Shown one piece after another: positions 18,641 through 27,376 of a DNA stretch of 37,007 nt. The translations under genes were made by a program, and so were the position numbers. The notes beneath the pieces are model-generated. The model made no database searches. It saw nothing but the letters and a program-made list of their open reading frames with translations, and was not told where the DNA came from. Origin of the DNA: Acidimicrobiia bacterium (GTDB lineage Bacteria > Acidobacteriota > Terriglobia > Bryobacterales > Bryobacteraceae); assembly GCA_016871315.1 (NCBI GenBank), contig VFZE01000051.1:1-37007 (forward strand), given 5' to 3'. Within the stretch, counting starts at the first letter, position 1, and each line of letters begins with the position of its first letter.

Positions 18641-20698
18641 ATGAAAATCCTGGCTGCTCTCCTGCTATGCGCCGCGGTGGCGCCGGCACAGCAGTACCGG
18701 GCATTCTGGGCCGACGCGTTTCACTACGGCTACAAGTCGCCGGCGGAGGTGGACCAGATGCTGGACGACGCCGGGCGGTCCCACGTGAACGCGATCTTCA
18801 TGCAGGTGCGGCGCCGCGCGGATTCCTACTATCACCGCACGCTGGAGGTTCCTGCGCAGGATGCAACGTGGTCTTCCTCGTTTGACGCGCTGGCGTACCT
18901 GATCGACCGCGCTCATGCGCGGGGCATCGAGGTGCACGCCTGGTTTGTCGTCTATCCGCTGTGGCCCACCACGATCGCGCCGCCGGTGAATCCCGAGCAT
19001 CTCTGGCACAAGCACGGGCCGCGCGCCACGGGGGAGAACATGTGGATGCAGGTATCGGGCACCGGCTCGATCGGCGGCGGACTGGATCCCGGACATCCCG
19101 CCGTACCGCGTTACCTGACGGAAGTGATCCTGGATCCGATCAACCACTACGACTTCGACGGGATTCATCTGGACTATATCCGCTACTCCGAGGATGCCGA
19201 CTATGGCTGGAATCCAGCCGCGGTGGCACGTTTCAACCGCTTGAACGGCCGCGCGGGGATCCCCGCCGCAAACGACGCCGCGTGGGCCGCTTTCCGCCGC
19301 CAGCAAGTGACGGGTTTGGTCCGCCAGATCTACCTTCGCGCGGTAGAAAAGAAGCCTTCGCTCAAGGTAAGCGCGGCGCTGATCAGTTGGGGAAATGGAC
19401 CAGCGACGGAGGCGGCGTGGCTGCTCACCGACGCTTATCGCCGCGTTTTTCAGGACTGGCGCGGGTGGCTGGAGGAGGGCATTTTAGATCTGGCCATGCC
19501 GATGCATTATTTCAGAGAGACGACGAACGCGAGTTTTCTGGACAGGTGGCTGGATTTCACGAGAGCACGGCCGCATAACCGGGCTTACTTGCCTGGGCTG
19601 GCGATATATCTGAACTCGATACCCGATTCGTTGGCGCAGGTAGGGCGCAGCCTGCAGGGAACGTCGGGCGTGGCGCTCTATTCCTACGCGAGCAGCAACA
19701 CGCTGAACGCGGCGGGGCTGCCTGTGACGCCGAACGCGGAATTCTACGCGCGTATCGGCGAGCTGTTCGGCGGGCCTGCCGCCATCCCGGCGCTGGCCTG
19801 GAAGAGCGAGCCTGTCACCGGCCATGCCGCCGGAACAGTGGAAGTTGCCGGCGGCGGAGCGTTTCTCTATGACGGCATCGAGGTGCAGATCGCATCGGAC
19901 ACGGGCAAGGATTTCACACGCGCGGCGTTGACGGACGCCACCGGATTCTTCGGATTCGTGGATCTGCCACCGGACCGCTACCGGTTGCGGTTTTCCCGAG
20001 GCGGCCGCACGGTGTTTGAAGCCACGCCGCGCGATGTCGCCGCGGGCAAGTTGACGCGCTTCGACGTGTTCCTGAGGGCGGAGGATTTCTCGGGCGTTCA
20101 GCCGCGGATACAATCGGCCTCGCGGCAGGCTGCCGCGCCGGGGGATATTGTGGGGATAGAGGGGCGCAACCTGGGCGGGAACGCCGCCTACGCGACCTCA
20201 GTCCCACTGCCCACGGCGCTGGACGGCACGCAGGTTCTATTTGCGGGCATCCCGCTTCCGCTGTTCTCGGTCATGGCGGGCAAGATCGAGTTCCAGCTTC
20301 CCTACGTGCTTCCGGAGCGTTGGAATATTGTGGTCCGACGCGCGGGCATGGACTCGGAGCCATTCGCGATTGCCGCGGCGCCGCACGCGCCTTCGATTCT
20401 CGGTGTCATCCGCCGCGATGCGGTACTGGAGATCTACGCCACCGGACTGGGCATGACGGCGCCACAAGGCTCGGCCGGCACGGGCGCGGATCCGGGCAAC
20501 CTTCCGCGGTTGACGGAACCGGTGACGGTGATGGTCACAACAGCCGAAGGCGAGTTGGAATTGATACCGCTCTACGCGGGCCTTGCACCGTATCTACCGG
20601 GCCGCTACCAGGTGAACGTGCTGCTGCCGAACGCGGCGGCAAGCGGAAGGTTGCGGTTGCGGATCGGCGGGGTCGACTCGGCCCCGTCGCCGTTCTAG
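18641..20698 (+). CDS. Secreted GHL10 (DUF187/UPF0748) hydrolase with Solibacter C-terminal domain
   Basis: A 685-aa exported protein. ATG 18641 gives the signal peptide MKILAALLLCAAVAPAQQ. Residues about 18-375 match the GHL10 family, relatives of E. coli DigH, which cleaves denuded peptidoglycan glycan: YRAFWADAFHYGYKSPAEVD, NAIFMQVRRRADSYYHR, IEVHAWFVVYPLW, YDFDGIHLDYIRYSE and ILDLAMPMHYFRE. Next is a carboxypeptidase-regulatory-like beta domain (DATGFFGFVDLPPDRYRLRF), then a C-terminal domain of about 200 aa with GTQVLFAGIPLPLFSVMAGK, LEIYATGLGMTAP and LAPYLPGRYQVNVLLPNA. The last is the Solibacter-type C-terminal domain (TIGR03437-like), a beta-sandwich of unknown role. Glycosidase activity is inferred from family. 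The stop overlaps the convergent transporter's stop. Confidence 0.85.
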   Translation: MKILAALLLCAAVAPAQQYRAFWADAFHYGYKSPAEVDQMLDDAGRSHVNAIFMQVRRRADSYYHRTLEVPAQDATWSSSFDALAYLIDRAHARGIEVHAWFVVYPLWPTTIAPPVNPEHLWHKHGPRATGENMWMQVSGTGSIGGGLDPGHPAVPRYLTEVILDPINHYDFDGIHLDYIRYSEDADYGWNPAAVARFNRLNGRAGIPAANDAAWAAFRRQQVTGLVRQIYLRAVEKKPSLKVSAALISWGNGPATEAAWLLTDAYRRVFQDWRGWLEEGILDLAMPMHYFRETTNASFLDRWLDFTRARPHNRAYLPGLAIYLNSIPDSLAQVGRSLQGTSGVALYSYASSNTLNAAGLPVTPNAEFYARIGELFGGPAAIPALAWKSEPVTGHAAGTVEVAGGGAFLYDGIEVQIASDTGKDFTRAALTDATGFFGFVDLPPDRYRLRFSRGGRTVFEATPRDVAAGKLTRFDVFLRAEDFSGVQPRIQSASRQAAAPGDIVGIEGRNLGGNAAYATSVPLPTALDGTQVLFAGIPLPLFSVMAGKIEFQLPYVLPERWNIVVRRAGMDSEPFAIAAAPHAPSILGVIRRDAVLEIYATGLGMTAPQGSAGTGADPGNLPRLTEPVTVMVTTAEGELELIPLYAGLAPYLPGRYQVNVLLPNAAASGRLRLRIGGVDSAPSPF

Positions 20699-21921
20699 GT
20701 GACGAGGTTCAGGATCTCGCGCACGCCGACATAGGCAAAGAATGCGAGCGCCAGGCACAGCACGGCATTTACAGCCATGTTGCTGCGGAACCGGTCGCCC
20801 ACCCACTCCTTGCGGTTGTTCATGATCAGCAGCGTGAGGGCCAGCAGCGGTAGCAGCATGGCTCCGGTAATGCCAAATACGAGTTGCAGCTGCTGCACGG
20901 GCCAACGCATCAGCACAAGTGGCGCGGTGCCGATGAAGACCAAATAGCCGCGGTAGCTGCGGGTGCGGGTTAGATCGACTTCCTGACGCCGGCCCACGCC
21001 GGAGCCTTCGCGCAGGTAGAGGAATTCCGTGAACAGGTACGGCAGGCTCTGCCAGACGCCGAGCAGTGCGGAAAAGACGGCCGCCCAGAAGCCGGTGAGA
21101 AAGATCCACTTGCCCACGGGGCCCACCGATACCGCCAGCTGATCGGCGAGCAGCAGCGCGAGTCCAGCTCCCTGGCCAGTCACGCGGACGCGCGAGCCGA
21201 TGATCACCACGGCCATGCCGAACAGACCGATCACGGTGTAGGAGAGCAGAAGGTCAAAGCGGCAGGCGCGCAGCCCATCCTCGCCACTGCGGCGTTCTTC
21301 GCGGATCCAGTATCCGTAGGAGATCAGGGCCATGGTGCCGCCGATGGCGCCGATGACGCTAAGCACCCAGCCCGCGCCGCGCGGCGGTAGCGAGGGGACT
21401 AGGGCAGCGGCCACCGCGCCCCAATCGGGCGCCAGCAGAAACGCCGTCGTCACCACAGTCAGGAACATCGCGCCGACGCAGACGCCCAGCAGCTTTTTGA
21501 GCAGCTCATAGCCACCCGCCCAGACGAGCGCCAGCCCGGCGAGGGAATGCAGTGCGCCCCACAGGTAGCGGGACTGGTTCAAATCACCGACCGGCAGCAG
21601 GCCGGCGCCGGCAACTCCGCAGGCGCTCGACAGCATGCCGCCGGTGACCAGGGTGAACACCAACAGGTAGGCGAGGAAGACCCACTGAATCCAGCGGCCG
21701 AGCCGACTGACCCAGCCTTCCAGCAACGTGGTGCCTGTAGCCATTTGCCAGCGCGCGATGCCTTCATTGAGAGTCCATTTCAGCAGCACTCCGCACGGAG
21801 CCGCCCAAAGCACGGCCATGCCGGCTTCTGCACCCGCCAGACTTCCGGTGAGAATGTCGCCGGCGCCGACGCTGGTGGCAGTGAGCAGAATGGCCGGTCC
21901 AATCGCGGCGCGGCGGGTCAT
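20695..21921 (-). CDS. Divergent Nramp-family transporter
   Basis: An inner-membrane protein of 408 aa with about 11 spans, in the Nramp (NRAMP/SLC11) superfamily. ATG 21921 begins MTRRAAIGPAILLTATSVGA; a longer open frame upstream (to 22014) looks non-coding. Canonical Nramp metal ligands are DPGN in helix 1 and MPH in helix 6. Here helix 1 reads SVGAGDILTGSL and helix 6 reads GAIGGTMALISYGYWIREE, so both motifs are replaced. Manganese or iron uptake therefore cannot be assumed; the protein belongs to an atypical branch that may carry another solute. No ribosome site is obvious before the ATG. The gene converges on the GHL10 hydrolase, sharing CTAG in both stop codons. Confidence 0.8.
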   Translation of the reverse strand: MTRRAAIGPAILLTATSVGAGDILTGSLAGAEAGMAVLWAAPCGVLLKWTLNEGIARWQMATGTTLLEGWVSRLGRWIQWVFLAYLLVFTLVTGGMLSSACGVAGAGLLPVGDLNQSRYLWGALHSLAGLALVWAGGYELLKKLLGVCVGAMFLTVVTTAFLLAPDWGAVAAALVPSLPPRGAGWVLSVIGAIGGTMALISYGYWIREERRSGEDGLRACRFDLLLSYTVIGLFGMAVVIIGSRVRVTGQGAGLALLLADQLAVSVGPVGKWIFLTGFWAAVFSALLGVWQSLPYLFTEFLYLREGSGVGRRQEVDLTRTRSYRGYLVFIGTAPLVLMRWPVQQLQLVFGITGAMLLPLLALTLLIMNNRKEWVGDRFRSNMAVNAVLCLALAFFAYVGVREILNLVT

Positions 21922-22262
21922 GGAGCCGAGCTTATTGTGTCCGGTGCGGGAATGGCAAGGGACGGTTTCGGGGTCCCAGACCCTCCCACCGGCGGAACTA
22001 CTCCTTCCATCCACACCAGATTACGGCAAAGGAGCTAGGGCAAAGATCTAGTCTAGGAGATCGTTGAAAACATGGGGAATCGCTCCCTGATGGCCACGGC
22101 TCGGCTTGGAGTCGCAACGGCCACAGTCAGGTTTGAGAGCCGCGCGGGTGAGGAAATGGGAGCGACCTGCCATTTTTCACAAGCCCCTAAGAATCCCGTC
22201 AATGGGGACAGGTTTAGGTCGATATGCGTTTTTGATGGGTATTTCTCAGTAAGGAGAGGGTG
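21922..22262. other. 341-base intergenic region
   Basis: This lies between the divergently read Nramp-like and TonB-C genes. Apart from the possible sigma-28 site at 22199-22225 and an imperfect inverted repeat, GATCTAGTCTAGGAGATC (22047-22064), nothing is seen. No tRNA-like fold or coding stretch with a start and ribosome site was found. Confidence 0.5.
22199..22225 (+). promoter_or_regulatory. Possible sigma-28 (FliA) promoter
   Basis: TCAA (22199-22202), a 15-base spacer, then GTCGATAT (22218-22225). Compared with the FliA consensus TAAA-N15-GCCGATAA this matches 3 of 4 and 6 of 8 bases with exact spacing. It is 38 bases before a gene pair that contains a chemoreceptor, the usual target of this sigma factor. 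Chance matches of this quality are not rare. Confidence 0.3.
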
Positions 22263-22613
22263 ATGACAAAAGAAGGCGTAATGATCCTGAGCATGATGGC
22301 GGTAATGGGGTCGATGGCAGGGTTGGAGGCCCAACTAAGAGTCCCCTCGGCGGATGCACTCAAGGCGGTGGAAACCAAGGTGACACCCCAATACCCCCCG
22401 ATTGCGAAGCAGATGAGGGTTACCGGCAAAGTAGAACTTGAGGTGACGATTGGAACGGACGGTGCGGTGGAGGCCGTGAAGGTGATCTCCGGCAATGCGT
22501 TGCTGACCGCTTCGGCAACGGAGGCAATGAAGAAATGGAAATTCCAGCCATTCACCGAGAATGGGGAACCAAGCAAGGCGGTGACGGTGATCAACATCGA
22601 CTACAAGTTGTAA
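22263..22613 (+). CDS. Exported TonB C-terminal-domain protein
   Basis: A 116-aa protein made of a signal peptide ([20 protein letters not shown]) and one TonB C-terminal domain: [60 protein letters not shown] and a final beta strand with [10 protein letters not shown]. It lacks the proline-rich spacer of classical TonB; the N-terminal segment is either a cleaved leader or a short anchor. It may be a soluble periplasmic partner rather than a full energy transducer. AAGGAGAGG precedes ATG 22263 at good spacing. The chemoreceptor starts 44 bases downstream on the same strand with no terminator between. Confidence 0.85.
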   Translation: MTKEGVMILSMMAVMGSMAGLEAQLRVPSADALKAVETKVTPQYPPIAKQMRVTGKVELEVTIGTDGAVEAVKVISGNALLTASATEAMKKWKFQPFTENGEPSKAVTVINIDYKL

Positions 22614-22657
22614 AGGAATCAAACAGACTAGCAAGGCAGGGAGATGACGGAAGAGAG

Positions 22658-24136
22658 ATGATAACCGGGAGAAAGATCACAATCGGCGCAAGGCTGATGG
22701 GCGGCTTTGTGGCGATGTTGGGACTAGTGCTGGTACTGGGGCTGAGCTCGTTGAAACTCAGCCAGAACATCAGTGAGGAGCTTGACCGAGCCGTGAAACT
22801 AACGGCGGCAAAGCAGCAGCTGGCGGGACAGATAGCCACCGCGGCGGCAGACATGGTTGCCTTGGAGCGTGGGATAGCATTTGCCACGGCTCTGCAACAG
22901 GAGGACAAGACGAGACTGTTCAAGGACGAGTTCCGGGTGAATGCGGAAAGGGCGGACGGCTGGCTGAAACAGTTCCAGTCACTGGCGACGGCGGGAACCA
23001 AACAGTCGACCTTGCGGTTACGCAGCAGCTTTGATTCGGCGCGGTCCAGTCACGACCAGATGCTGCAGCTGTTGGCGAAGCAGCGGATGGACGCGGCTTT
23101 GGCCATGTTTGACACGATCCTGTTGCCGCGGTTGAACGAGATGAGCGCGGAGGCAAAAACGCTGGTGGAGGCGCAGGCGCGCGAGCTGAAGGCGCGGGTG
23201 AAAGCGGCGGAAGACACGAAGTGGAAGAGCTTGTGGGTTACGACGATCCTGATTGGCGTCAGCCTGGCGGTGGGAGTAGTGGTGATCCTGATCGTGCGGA
23301 AGGTCACGCGGCGGCTCCGGGAAATCACATGGCGAATGGACGAGTCGGCGTACCTTGTGTCGGAGGCGGCGGGACAGATCTCGGCGCGCAGCCAGGCGCT
23401 GTCGGTGGGGGCCACCAAGCAGGCAAGCTTCCTTGAGGAGACATCGGGGTCGAGCCAGGAGATGAGCTCGATGACGCAGCGCAACGCCGACGGCTCGCGT
23501 CAGGCGGCCGGTTTGATGTTGCAGGTGGACGAGCGGATCCGGGAAGCCAACCGGCAGCTGGAGCAGATGGTGGCGAGCATGGAGGCGATCAAGGGAAGCA
23601 GCGAGAAGATCGCGAGGATCATCAAGGTGATTGACGAGATCAGCTTCCAGACCAATATTCTTGCGCTGAACGCGGCGGTGGAGGCGGCGCGGGCCGGAGA
23701 AGCGGGGATGGGATTCGCGGTGGTGGCCGACGAAGTTCGGAACCTGGCGCAACGTTGCGCACAAGCGGCCGGGGATACCGAAAGCCTGATTCAGGAGTCG
23801 ATCTCGACGTCGAGTGAAGGCGCCAACAAACTGGCAAAGATGACACAGGCCATTCAAGGGATCACGCAAAGCGCGGAGACGGTGAAGCAGCTGGTGCAGG
23901 AGGTGAACTCGGGAAGCCAGGAGCAGGCGCGGGGCATCGAGCACGTCGCCTCGGCGCTGAGCCAGGTACAACTGGTGACGCAGGAGACGGCGGCCAGCGC
24001 GGAGGAAAGCGCGGCGGCCGGGCAGAGCATGCTCAAACAGGCCGACACGATGTCCGGGCTGGTGGAACAGTTGGTGGCCATGGTCGGTGGCGGCAGCCAG
24101 CGCGAGGATAAGAGATTGGAAGCCTGCAAGGCGTAG
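22658..24136 (+). CDS. Methyl-accepting chemotaxis protein
   Basis: A transmembrane chemoreceptor of 492 aa. The first span is at about residues 12-32, followed by a helical periplasmic sensor of about 155 residues, probably a four-helix bundle ([20 protein letters not shown] ... [20 protein letters not shown]). The second span is at 192-213 ([20 protein letters not shown]). A short linker with no clear HAMP domain comes next, then the signalling hairpin with the invariant tip [20 protein letters not shown] and [20 protein letters not shown]. It ends in a basic tail ([11 protein letters not shown]) without the CheR-tethering NWETF pentapeptide. ATG 22658 is the start behind GGAAGAGAG. No other che or flagellar genes are nearby. 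Confidence 0.92.
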   Translation: MITGRKITIGARLMGGFVAMLGLVLVLGLSSLKLSQNISEELDRAVKLTAAKQQLAGQIATAAADMVALERGIAFATALQQEDKTRLFKDEFRVNAERADGWLKQFQSLATAGTKQSTLRLRSSFDSARSSHDQMLQLLAKQRMDAALAMFDTILLPRLNEMSAEAKTLVEAQARELKARVKAAEDTKWKSLWVTTILIGVSLAVGVVVILIVRKVTRRLREITWRMDESAYLVSEAAGQISARSQALSVGATKQASFLEETSGSSQEMSSMTQRNADGSRQAAGLMLQVDERIREANRQLEQMVASMEAIKGSSEKIARIIKVIDEISFQTNILALNAAVEAARAGEAGMGFAVVADEVRNLAQRCAQAAGDTESLIQESISTSSEGANKLAKMTQAIQGITQSAETVKQLVQEVNSGSQEQARGIEHVASALSQVQLVTQETAASAEESAAAGQSMLKQADTMSGLVEQLVAMVGGGSQREDKRLEACKA

Positions 24137-24161
24137 TAAGTCGCGCGCAGCCGGGGAGTGC

Positions 24162-25076
24162 TCAGGCGGCCTTTATGGACAGTTCGGCACGGGCGGCGCG
24201 GGCCATTTCGGCGACAGTAGTCCAGCCACGGCCGGCTTCGGCGATGACGGCGAGGCTTTCGCGGAACCGGCGGAGTTTTCCCTCAAGGGAGCCTCCGGCG
24301 CGCTCGAGGAAGTGGCGCTGGGAGCCGTCGAAATCCTCATCACAGGTGAGATCGGCTGGGTGCACCACGTAGTAGAAGTAGCGACGCGCGCGCATAGCCG
24401 AGCGCAGCATCGCGAAGTGGCGCTCCCAACCAAGCAGAAAGCCTGTGGTGTGCCAGACCGCGACTCCGGCCGGGCCGGGTGTGGTGGGCACGGGCAGCAT
24501 GAGGAGGCCACGGGTGAGATAGGGTTCGCGCGGGCCGATGATCGGTTGCGCCCAGTCGCGGCGGTTCAGCACGCGACGGAACTTGTTGGCGTGGCCCAGG
24601 TGATTCAGAGCGTTCTTGATGACGAAGGGGTAGTAGAGCAGGGAAGGGAACAGGCTGGTATCGTAGCGGTAACCTAACTCCGAGAGCACTCTCATCAAAC
24701 GGTCCGAGTAGCTCCAGGCCGGCGCGACGAAGCCGCGCGGCACGACACCGACCGCTTCCGCCAGCCGGTCATGCGTGCGCGCGATCTCGTCGCGCATTTC
24801 CGCGTACGGCAGTGCGCCCAGATCCGTGTAGTGGTTCCAGGTGTGGTTGCCGATCTCGTGGCCCTTGCGCGCCAGATCGCGCAGGCGTTCTGCATGCGCG
24901 GGCTGTTCCAGGTCGCGTCCGATCGTGTAGATCGAATAGGGGAGGCCGAATTCCCGCGCCACCATTTCGAAGCGATCCAGAACCTGCCGGAAAGTGGGAT
25001 CTTTGTAGCCTTGCGGGTAGCCGAAGGCGTGCGCCATCGAATCGAGATTCAGACTGACTGCGGCATAGCCTTGCAT
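24162..25076 (-). CDS. NodB-like polysaccharide deacetylase
   Basis: A 304-aa carbohydrate-esterase-4-type protein. Catalytic blocks are VSLNLDSMAHAFG (first Asp region), LARKGHEIGNHTWNHYTDLG (zinc HxxxH), FVAPAWSYSDRLMRVLSELG (Arg/Pro region altered to PAW) and FYYVVHPADLT (late His). Likely action is removal of an N-acyl group from a sugar of a polymer or a polyprenyl-linked sugar. No signal peptide, so it probably acts in the cytoplasm, which fits a lipid-linked or nucleotide-linked substrate. ATG 25076 shares one base with the TGA stop of the upstream FAD gene, giving tight coupling; the longer open frame upstream is discarded. Third gene of a three-gene glycan operon. Confidence 0.88.
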   Translation of the reverse strand: MQGYAAVSLNLDSMAHAFGYPQGYKDPTFRQVLDRFEMVAREFGLPYSIYTIGRDLEQPAHAERLRDLARKGHEIGNHTWNHYTDLGALPYAEMRDEIARTHDRLAEAVGVVPRGFVAPAWSYSDRLMRVLSELGYRYDTSLFPSLLYYPFVIKNALNHLGHANKFRRVLNRRDWAQPIIGPREPYLTRGLLMLPVPTTPGPAGVAVWHTTGFLLGWERHFAMLRSAMRARRYFYYVVHPADLTCDEDFDGSQRHFLERAGGSLEGKLRRFRESLAVIAEAGRGWTTVAEMARAARAELSIKAA

Positions 25077-26419
25077 CAGGCGGCGCGCTCCAGCGGCCGT
25101 CGTTCCGTGCGGCGGAGATCGTGAAGCAGCTGCGCCGAGGCTTGGATTGCTACGCCCACCATCGTGTTCCACGAGTTCACTTGCGGGTAGGCGTGCGCGG
25201 TTGTGGAGATGTAGACTCTGCTGTCGCCAAGCCGGAATTCCGGCTTGCGGCTCAAGTAGCCGAGCGGCCAGACCGGCTCCACGTAAGGAGCCCGGAAGAC
25301 CTTCATCGTCTCCACCATCCCGGGCGAGTAACCGGGATGAATCTGCTCCAACGCTTCGCTTGCCTGGCGTTTCAGCTCGGCGTCCGGCGTGTTATAGAGT
25401 TGGCTGTCACGGGAACAGTAATTGAGGAAATAGACAAGATGACGTCCGCCGGTTTGCGATGGCGGCACGACATGCGTGGTCTCGACGACGCCTTGAAACG
25501 GAAAGCCGTCCTTGACCACGGCGGCCCAGTAATAGGGCATGACGGATTTGCGGCACAGCGCCACCACATTCACAACGCCTTGGTGCAGGAGGTCCCGGTG
25601 AGGAACCAGCGGTTGCAGCCATCCGCGCGCGATGCCTGCAAGCTGAGGAAGCGGGAGCGTGGAAACGACGGCGTTAAAGCTCTCCCACCCGGCGCCGGTC
25701 ATCACTTCCGGCCCGTTGAGCGTTTCCCGCAGCGCTTCCGCCGGCGTGCCGGTCCGGACAACGCCTCCCATTCGTTCGATGGCGGCGCGCAGTTGTCCGG
25801 CAATCTCCCGGTAGCCGCCGCTCATGTAGCCCTTGACTTCCTTGGCGCCGCTTTTTTCGCGGCGCAGGCGCGACCAGAACCAGTAGGCCGGCACCTTCTC
25901 GTAGAGATCGCCGAACTTGGCGCGCAGCAGCGGTTTCCACAGGCGCTCGAAAACTTGGGCGCCATAGATTCCCCGCAGCCAATCCGACACGGGAGTTTCA
26001 TCGAGTCCGGCGGGATCGCGCAGCAGCTTGGCCGTGTAGGCGGCGCCCATGGCGGTGCGGAGCCTGCCTCCGATGCTCAAGCCGCCAAAGCGCAGCAAGT
26101 CAACCGGGGTGTTGAACGGGTACATGCGGCCGCCGTACAGGAAGCCCATCTTCGTCTCCCGCCATTCGACGCGGGAGCTTAGCTTCAACTCATCCAGCAG
26201 TCCCAGTAAGTGGTCGTCGGAATTGAGCATCACGTGATAGAAGCGCTCCATCACACTGCCTTCGTGCTCGAACGTGCCGCCCAGCCCGCCCAATTCCGAG
26301 GAGGCTTCCAGCAGCGTCACGCGGCAGCCGCTTTGCGCCAGCCGGTAGGCGGAGGTGAGCCCTGAGATCCCGCCACCCAGAACCGCGATGTGCTTGCGGC
26401 CAGCGTCCAACGCGTTCAT
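25076..26419 (-). CDS. NAD(P)/FAD-dependent amine-oxidase-like oxidoreductase
   Basis: A 447-aa flavoprotein. The N-terminal dinucleotide fold is AVLGGGISGLTSAYRLAQSG with CRVTLLEASSELGGLGGTFE. The middle shows FLYGGRMYPFNTPVDLLRFG and RLWKPLLRAKFGDLYEKVPA. The C-terminus carries the second FAD contact (SRVYISTTAHAYPQVNSWNT). The layout resembles protoporphyrinogen-oxidase/amine-oxidase proteins and, loosely, UDP-galactopyranose-mutase-like enzymes found in polysaccharide clusters. Substrate unknown. The start overlaps the stop of the glycosyltransferase (ATGA) and the stop touches the deacetylase start, so the enzyme almost certainly works on the same sugar or lipid as its neighbours. Confidence 0.88.
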   Translation of the reverse strand: MNALDAGRKHIAVLGGGISGLTSAYRLAQSGCRVTLLEASSELGGLGGTFEHEGSVMERFYHVMLNSDDHLLGLLDELKLSSRVEWRETKMGFLYGGRMYPFNTPVDLLRFGGLSIGGRLRTAMGAAYTAKLLRDPAGLDETPVSDWLRGIYGAQVFERLWKPLLRAKFGDLYEKVPAYWFWSRLRREKSGAKEVKGYMSGGYREIAGQLRAAIERMGGVVRTGTPAEALRETLNGPEVMTGAGWESFNAVVSTLPLPQLAGIARGWLQPLVPHRDLLHQGVVNVVALCRKSVMPYYWAAVVKDGFPFQGVVETTHVVPPSQTGGRHLVYFLNYCSRDSQLYNTPDAELKRQASEALEQIHPGYSPGMVETMKVFRAPYVEPVWPLGYLSRKPEFRLGDSRVYISTTAHAYPQVNSWNTMVGVAIQASAQLLHDLRRTERRPLERAA

Positions 26420-27183
26420 CTGCCGATGGCCATGCGGCCCCAGGTTCCGAGTTGATGCGCGACCCAGGCGCCGGCCACCGTGGTCAAGGCCAGGCGCATC
26501 AGGCTGAGGTGGCTGAAGACCGATTGCGTGATGTTGATCTTTGATTCGCCGTACAACCGGCGCTCCAGGCGCATCGGCAACTCCTTCACCTTGTAGCCGC
26601 CGAAGATAGCGCGCACCAGGAACTCCGCCACTCCGGAGAAACCGTTCGATTCAAAGTGCACGCTCTTGATCACTTCCTTGCGGTAGGCGCGGTGAAGTGG
26701 CGTGAAGCTGTAGACTGATCCGCCGAGAATCGAGCGGTAGAGCCGCGAAGCACCCTTACTCAGCATCTTGCGAACGGGATGCACCTTCCCGAGCTCGCTT
26801 TGCGGATGCCATGGCGAGGCTGTGACGATGTCGGCGCCTTCGGCCAGCATCTCCACCATGCGCGGCAGGGTCTCCGGCGCGAAGGTGCAGTCGCTGTCCA
26901 TGGTGCAGACCACGGGCGCCTCGGCGCAGGCGAAACCTGTACGGAGAGCCGCGCCCAGACCGCGATTCACCGGATGGTGAATCACGCGAACCCAGTGATG
27001 CTTTTGGCGCAGCTGTTCCAGCGCGGGGCCGGTGCCGTCGGTGGAACCGTCGTCAATAAAGAGAACCTCCCATCCATTGATCTCACCGCGGCTCCTCATG
27101 GAGGAAAGGCGGGTCACCAGCTGGGGAAGTCCGTCAATTTCGTTGTAACAGGGTACGATGAGGCTGACGTGGGGGTGAGTCAT
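26416..27183 (-). CDS. GT2 glycosyltransferase (dolichyl-phosphate-mannose-synthase/ArnC-like)
   Basis: A 255-aa inverting GT-A glycosyltransferase. Motifs: HVSLIVPCYNEIDGLPQLVT, VLFIDDGSTDGTGPALEQL, NRGLGAALRTGFACAEAPVV and CTMDSDCTF (DxD metal site), then SVYSFTPLHRAYRKEVIKSV and LPMRLERRLYGESKINITQS. It matches polyprenyl-phosphate sugar transferases (DPM1/ArnC/GtrB type), which load one sugar on undecaprenyl phosphate. A weakly hydrophobic C-terminus may associate with membrane. ATG 27183 sits about 10 bases after AAGGAG; a longer open frame to 27237 is rejected. First gene of the operon with the FAD enzyme and the deacetylase. Confidence 0.88.
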   Translation of the reverse strand: MTHPHVSLIVPCYNEIDGLPQLVTRLSSMRSRGEINGWEVLFIDDGSTDGTGPALEQLRQKHHWVRVIHHPVNRGLGAALRTGFACAEAPVVCTMDSDCTFAPETLPRMVEMLAEGADIVTASPWHPQSELGKVHPVRKMLSKGASRLYRSILGGSVYSFTPLHRAYRKEVIKSVHFESNGFSGVAEFLVRAIFGGYKVKELPMRLERRLYGESKINITQSVFSHLSLMRLALTTVAGAWVAHQLGTWGRMAIGR

Positions 27184-27376
27184 GGGGACGCGCTCCTTGG
27201 TTAAGGAGCCCCATTGTGGCGGTTGGCCCTGGGACAAACACTGGTGCTCCGGTACTCGCGGTTCTAGATCTCAGGTAGAACCACGCAGGCGGACGGCCAG
27301 GAGCCGAAGGCGGAAAACTAGTTTAACCAGCTGATAGTAAAGGGTGTGTGAGGTACTGGGCCGGCCTTGGCGGCAG

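Noticed and set aside
21922-22262. RNA gene or small protein in the gap before the TonB-C gene
   Set aside because: No tRNA-like cloverleaf and no frame with both start and ribosome site; only a weak inverted repeat and promoter-like boxes.
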